Below, in pieces: positions 32,607 through 34,362 of a stretch of DNA of 34,362 bases. This DNA comes from Oscillospiraceae bacterium. GTDB lineage: Bacteria > Bacillota > Clostridia > Oscillospirales > Ruminococcaceae. The stretch's first letter is position 1. Every line of letters begins with the position of its first letter. Both the position numbers and the translations under genes were made by a program. The stretch is from positions 1-34,362 of the forward strand of contig JAFZDX010000058.1 in assembly GCA_017560985.1 (NCBI GenBank). The letters run 5' to 3'. The notes under the pieces are model-generated. The model made no database searches, was not told the origin of the DNA, and saw only the letters and a list, made by a program, of their open reading frames with translations.

Positions 32607-33797
32607 CTAACTGCTATGACCTACTGCGCCTATGGTATCGTCAATGATATAGTAATTGTTGTCTACAATCACAAAGGCAAATGTGTGACTGGTATCCATA
32701 GTGGAAATATGTCCGTTGGCCTGTTTTTCAGTTACTTTTACATTCACAGAAGCAGTGAAAACTTCATAACCGGTATTTTCCATATATTCACCGGCAGGAA
32801 GGGAAGAACCACGATGGTACAGGTTGATATATACACTTTCCAGGTTTTCAAAGCCGTAGCATTTTTCTGGCAGAGTGTAGGATTCTTTATAGAGAGTAAT
32901 CTCATTGTTGTCAATCGGGTATTCATAGGCTTCGGTGCTGTTACCAGTGAAAATTGCAGTTATATAATCTGTCAGAATATTTTCCAGTTTGGTTTCATCG
33001 ATTATAAGAGGCCATTGATAATTTTCGTTTTCTGTAAAGGAGGTAATTCTGCTTTCTGCAATATACAGATGGTCGTTTACTTCCACTACAGAGAATGTAA
33101 GCTGTCGTGTATATACCTTTTCGGCGGATGCAGCATCTTCCAGATACTGTTCTTTTATATATTCAGCAACGTTATAACCACTGTTGTGCATTTGCTTTGA
33201 AATTTCAAGAGTAAAATCTTTTGATTCTGTGATAACTTTGCTGGTTAAATCACGAAGATAGAATGTATCGTCCGAAACAAATTTTTCATCATAAACAACG
33301 TCATATTTGCCAGAGAATTTAAAATCAGCAGGAGGAACAAAACCATATCTGCCGTCTGCAGGGTTATTGTTTTCATTGCTTATAACGCTCAGGTAATCAT
33401 TGCATATAGTTCGTATTTCGCTTATGCCTAATTTATTGGTCTGTGAATGAGAATTATCCAGTACATCTGTTGAATATACCGGTGCATCTGCATCACTGTA
33501 TTTTTCTATATATGGCTCGTTGGCATAAACAGTAACCCCCACCGCTGCAACAATGGCAATAGACATTAATGTACCGTACAGATGTGAAAGTATAAAGTTT
33601 TTTATCGCATCAAAAAGGGAAGACTCTGCATCACTTTTAAGTTTATCTTTGGTGTGGGCAATCAGCCAGTCTATCAGCTGGTTTTCTTCATCCGTCTGCT
33701 GTTTGCCGCATTTAGGGCAGAATTTAGAGCCAGGTTTTATTTCGTTACCACACCATATGCAAAATTGTTTCTGAACTGTATTGCTTTCTTTGTTCAT
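32607..33797 (-). CDS. Large membrane-anchored zinc-ribbon protein (copy 1), TcaA-like layout
   Basis: A 396-residue protein, first gene of the operon. The zinc ribbon uses C13, C16, C27 and C30 (CIWC and CPKC). A cytosolic linker with FDAIKNFILSHLYG leads into one membrane helix (about 74-92) without a cleavable signal. The outside part appears to hold two NTF2-like units, beginning near IRTICNDYLSVIS (about 126) and LENILTDYITAIFTGNSTEAY (about 280). The order zinc ribbon, helix, extracellular NTF2-like domains resembles TcaA/YvbJ proteins of Bacillota, which affect glycopeptide sensitivity in staphylococci; that link is by architecture only. It shares the ribbon, FDAIK/YDAIK and SHLYG with the broken copy at 31203. 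TTGGAGAAAA is upstream. Confidence 0.85.
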   Translation of the reverse strand: MNKESNTVQKQFCIWCGNEIKPGSKFCPKCGKQQTDEENQLIDWLIAHTKDKLKSDAESSLFDAIKNFILSHLYGTLMSIAIVAAVGVTVYANEPYIEKYSDADAPVYSTDVLDNSHSQTNKLGISEIRTICNDYLSVISNENNNPADGRYGFVPPADFKFSGKYDVVYDEKFVSDDTFYLRDLTSKVITESKDFTLEISKQMHNSGYNVAEYIKEQYLEDAASAEKVYTRQLTFSVVEVNDHLYIAESRITSFTENENYQWPLIIDETKLENILTDYITAIFTGNSTEAYEYPIDNNEITLYKESYTLPEKCYGFENLESVYINLYHRGSSLPAGEYMENTGYEVFTASVNVKVTEKQANGHISTMDTSHTFAFVIVDNNYYIIDDTIGAVGHSS

Positions 33798-33828
33798 AAT
33801 TTTTCTCCAATAGGATTTATTATTATTA

Positions 33829-33857
33829 ATTATAATAAATGCAGAATATTATGGCAA
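33829..33857 (-). promoter_or_regulatory. Promoter of the zinc-ribbon operon
   Basis: On the minus strand: TTGCCA (33857-33852), a 17-nt spacer and TATAAT (33834-33829). Confidence 0.75.
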
Positions 33858-33868
33858 TAATTTAAAAA

Positions 33869-33895
33869 TAAAAACAGCAGAAAATCTGCTGTTTT
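33869..33895 (-). terminator. Terminator of the two-helix membrane protein gene
   Basis: An 11-bp stem AAAACAGCAGA / TCTGCTGTTTT with a 3-nt loop; on the minus strand it is followed by TTTATTTTT. It separates the gene at 33907 from the zinc-ribbon operon. Confidence 0.85.
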
Positions 33896-33906
33896 ACTTT
33901 AAAATA

Positions 33907-34356
33907 TCAGTTGTATTGATTATACATTTCCAGTATATAGTCAAAAGATTTTTTCAGTTCGGTAATACCTGTAGGTAATGGTTTATCAGGATTAATGTTA
34001 TTCCACCACAGAATATGAAAACGTAAATATCTGTGCAGTTCATTTACATATGCTTCTACACCCATACAATAATCCAGTTTTGCTGAAATGGTTTCACTTT
34101 CAGCTTTTTCCAGTGCCATTGCTTTTTCTGATTCAGCTTTTTTGTTGAGTTTTAGAGTCGATTTTTTATCATCCATAACAACGCAAATGCTGTAAAAAAT
34201 ATAATATAAACCTAATATAGCAAAGCCGATAGGTGCGATATTTGCATCTGAAAAAGTAGAATAGGCAGACATTACTGAATATAAACATACACCCAAAGTA
34301 ACAATACCATTACCTGGAATTTTGGTAAAGTGATAATCTTCAGTATCGTCTTCCAT
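33907..34356 (-). CDS. Hypothetical protein with two membrane helices and a coiled coil
   Basis: At least 149 residues; I do not recognise the family. Two hydrophobic helices (about 18-37 and 41-61) are followed by a Lys/Glu/Ala-rich coiled coil (LNKKAESEKAMALEKAESE) and a soluble C-terminal domain of ~55 residues rich in aromatic residues (YLRFHILWWNNINP). Both ends are likely cytosolic. The first Met is at 34356, but the six bases left in the window continue the frame without a stop, so the true start may lie outside. It is transcribed on the same strand as the zinc-ribbon operon but ends at its own terminator. Confidence 0.7.
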   Translation of the reverse strand: MEDDTEDYHFTKIPGNGIVTLGVCLYSVMSAYSTFSDANIAPIGFAILGLYYIFYSICVVMDDKKSTLKLNKKAESEKAMALEKAESETISAKLDYCMGVEAYVNELHRYLRFHILWWNNINPDKPLPTGITELKKSFDYILEMYNQYN

Positions 34357-34362
34357 AATAAA

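Noticed and set aside
32466..33200. Long open frame on the plus strand opposite the zinc-ribbon genes
   Set aside because: It lies antisense to two well-supported genes with zinc knuckles and ribosome sites, and its translation is Phe/Ile-rich without family features or a start signal.

Overview
The window reads as chromosomal DNA of a low-to-moderate GC Gram-positive anaerobe, most likely a gut-type clostridium (Bacillota, Clostridia); the family cannot be fixed from sequence alone. The signs are strong GGAGG-type ribosome binding sites, TTGACA/TATAAT promoters with 17-nt spacers, short intrinsic terminators between nearly all units, a K+-type membrane pyrophosphatase, two BlaI/M56 pairs, a lipoprotein sugar-binding protein with a DUF624 membrane protein beside it, and a Cas4-like nuclease/XPD helicase fusion. 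I see no insertion sequence, prophage, integrase, CRISPR array or rRNA.

Layout. 1-5.1 kb: the 3' part of hppA (highly expressed codon use), an MBL-fold hydrolase, a convergent nucleosidase, a tRNA-Ala(GGC) and a C69 dipeptidase. 5.1-7.5 kb (minus strand): a BlaI repressor with a BlaR1-like M56 metalloprotease whose sensor is propeller-like. 7.5-11.2 kb: yaaA, then a TetM/EF-G-like GTPase fused to a Rae1/YacP-type NYN ribonuclease domain, followed by a 67-residue protein of unknown function. 11.2-17.8 kb: a Cys-rich unknown protein; a unit of HAD phosphatase, membrane-anchored SGNH hydrolase with a long Ser/Pro-Thr stalk, and a divergent GpsA; a GNAT acetyltransferase; an M42 aminopeptidase; and a DUF624 membrane protein. 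18.0-24.9 kb: a complete malto-oligosaccharide uptake operon (binding lipoprotein, two permeases, LacI regulator, MalK-type ATPase, MalQ) with a GGAAACGTTTCC operator at its promoter. 24.9-27.3 kb: the Cas4-like/XPD helicase. 27.3-34.4 kb (minus strand): a second BlaI/M56 pair, whose M56 protein carries a G5 domain and a degenerate M23 domain, and upstream of it a four-gene operon of membrane-anchored zinc-ribbon proteins that looks like a duplicated two-gene unit, with one copy frameshifted.

How the genes work together. The mal-type operon imports and processes maltodextrins under its own LacI repressor. The two BlaI/M56 pairs look like autoregulated proteolytic sensing switches for the cell envelope, with extracellular sensors other than the classical beta-lactam-binding domain. 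The zinc-ribbon operon next to the second pair has the layout of TcaA-like envelope proteins (cytosolic zinc ribbon, one membrane helix, extracellular part), so the right end may be a cell-envelope surveillance region. The most novel-looking item is the GTPase-Rae1 fusion at 8411-10975. It joins a factor that should enter the ribosomal A site to a nuclease domain whose Bacillus relative cuts mRNA in the A site.
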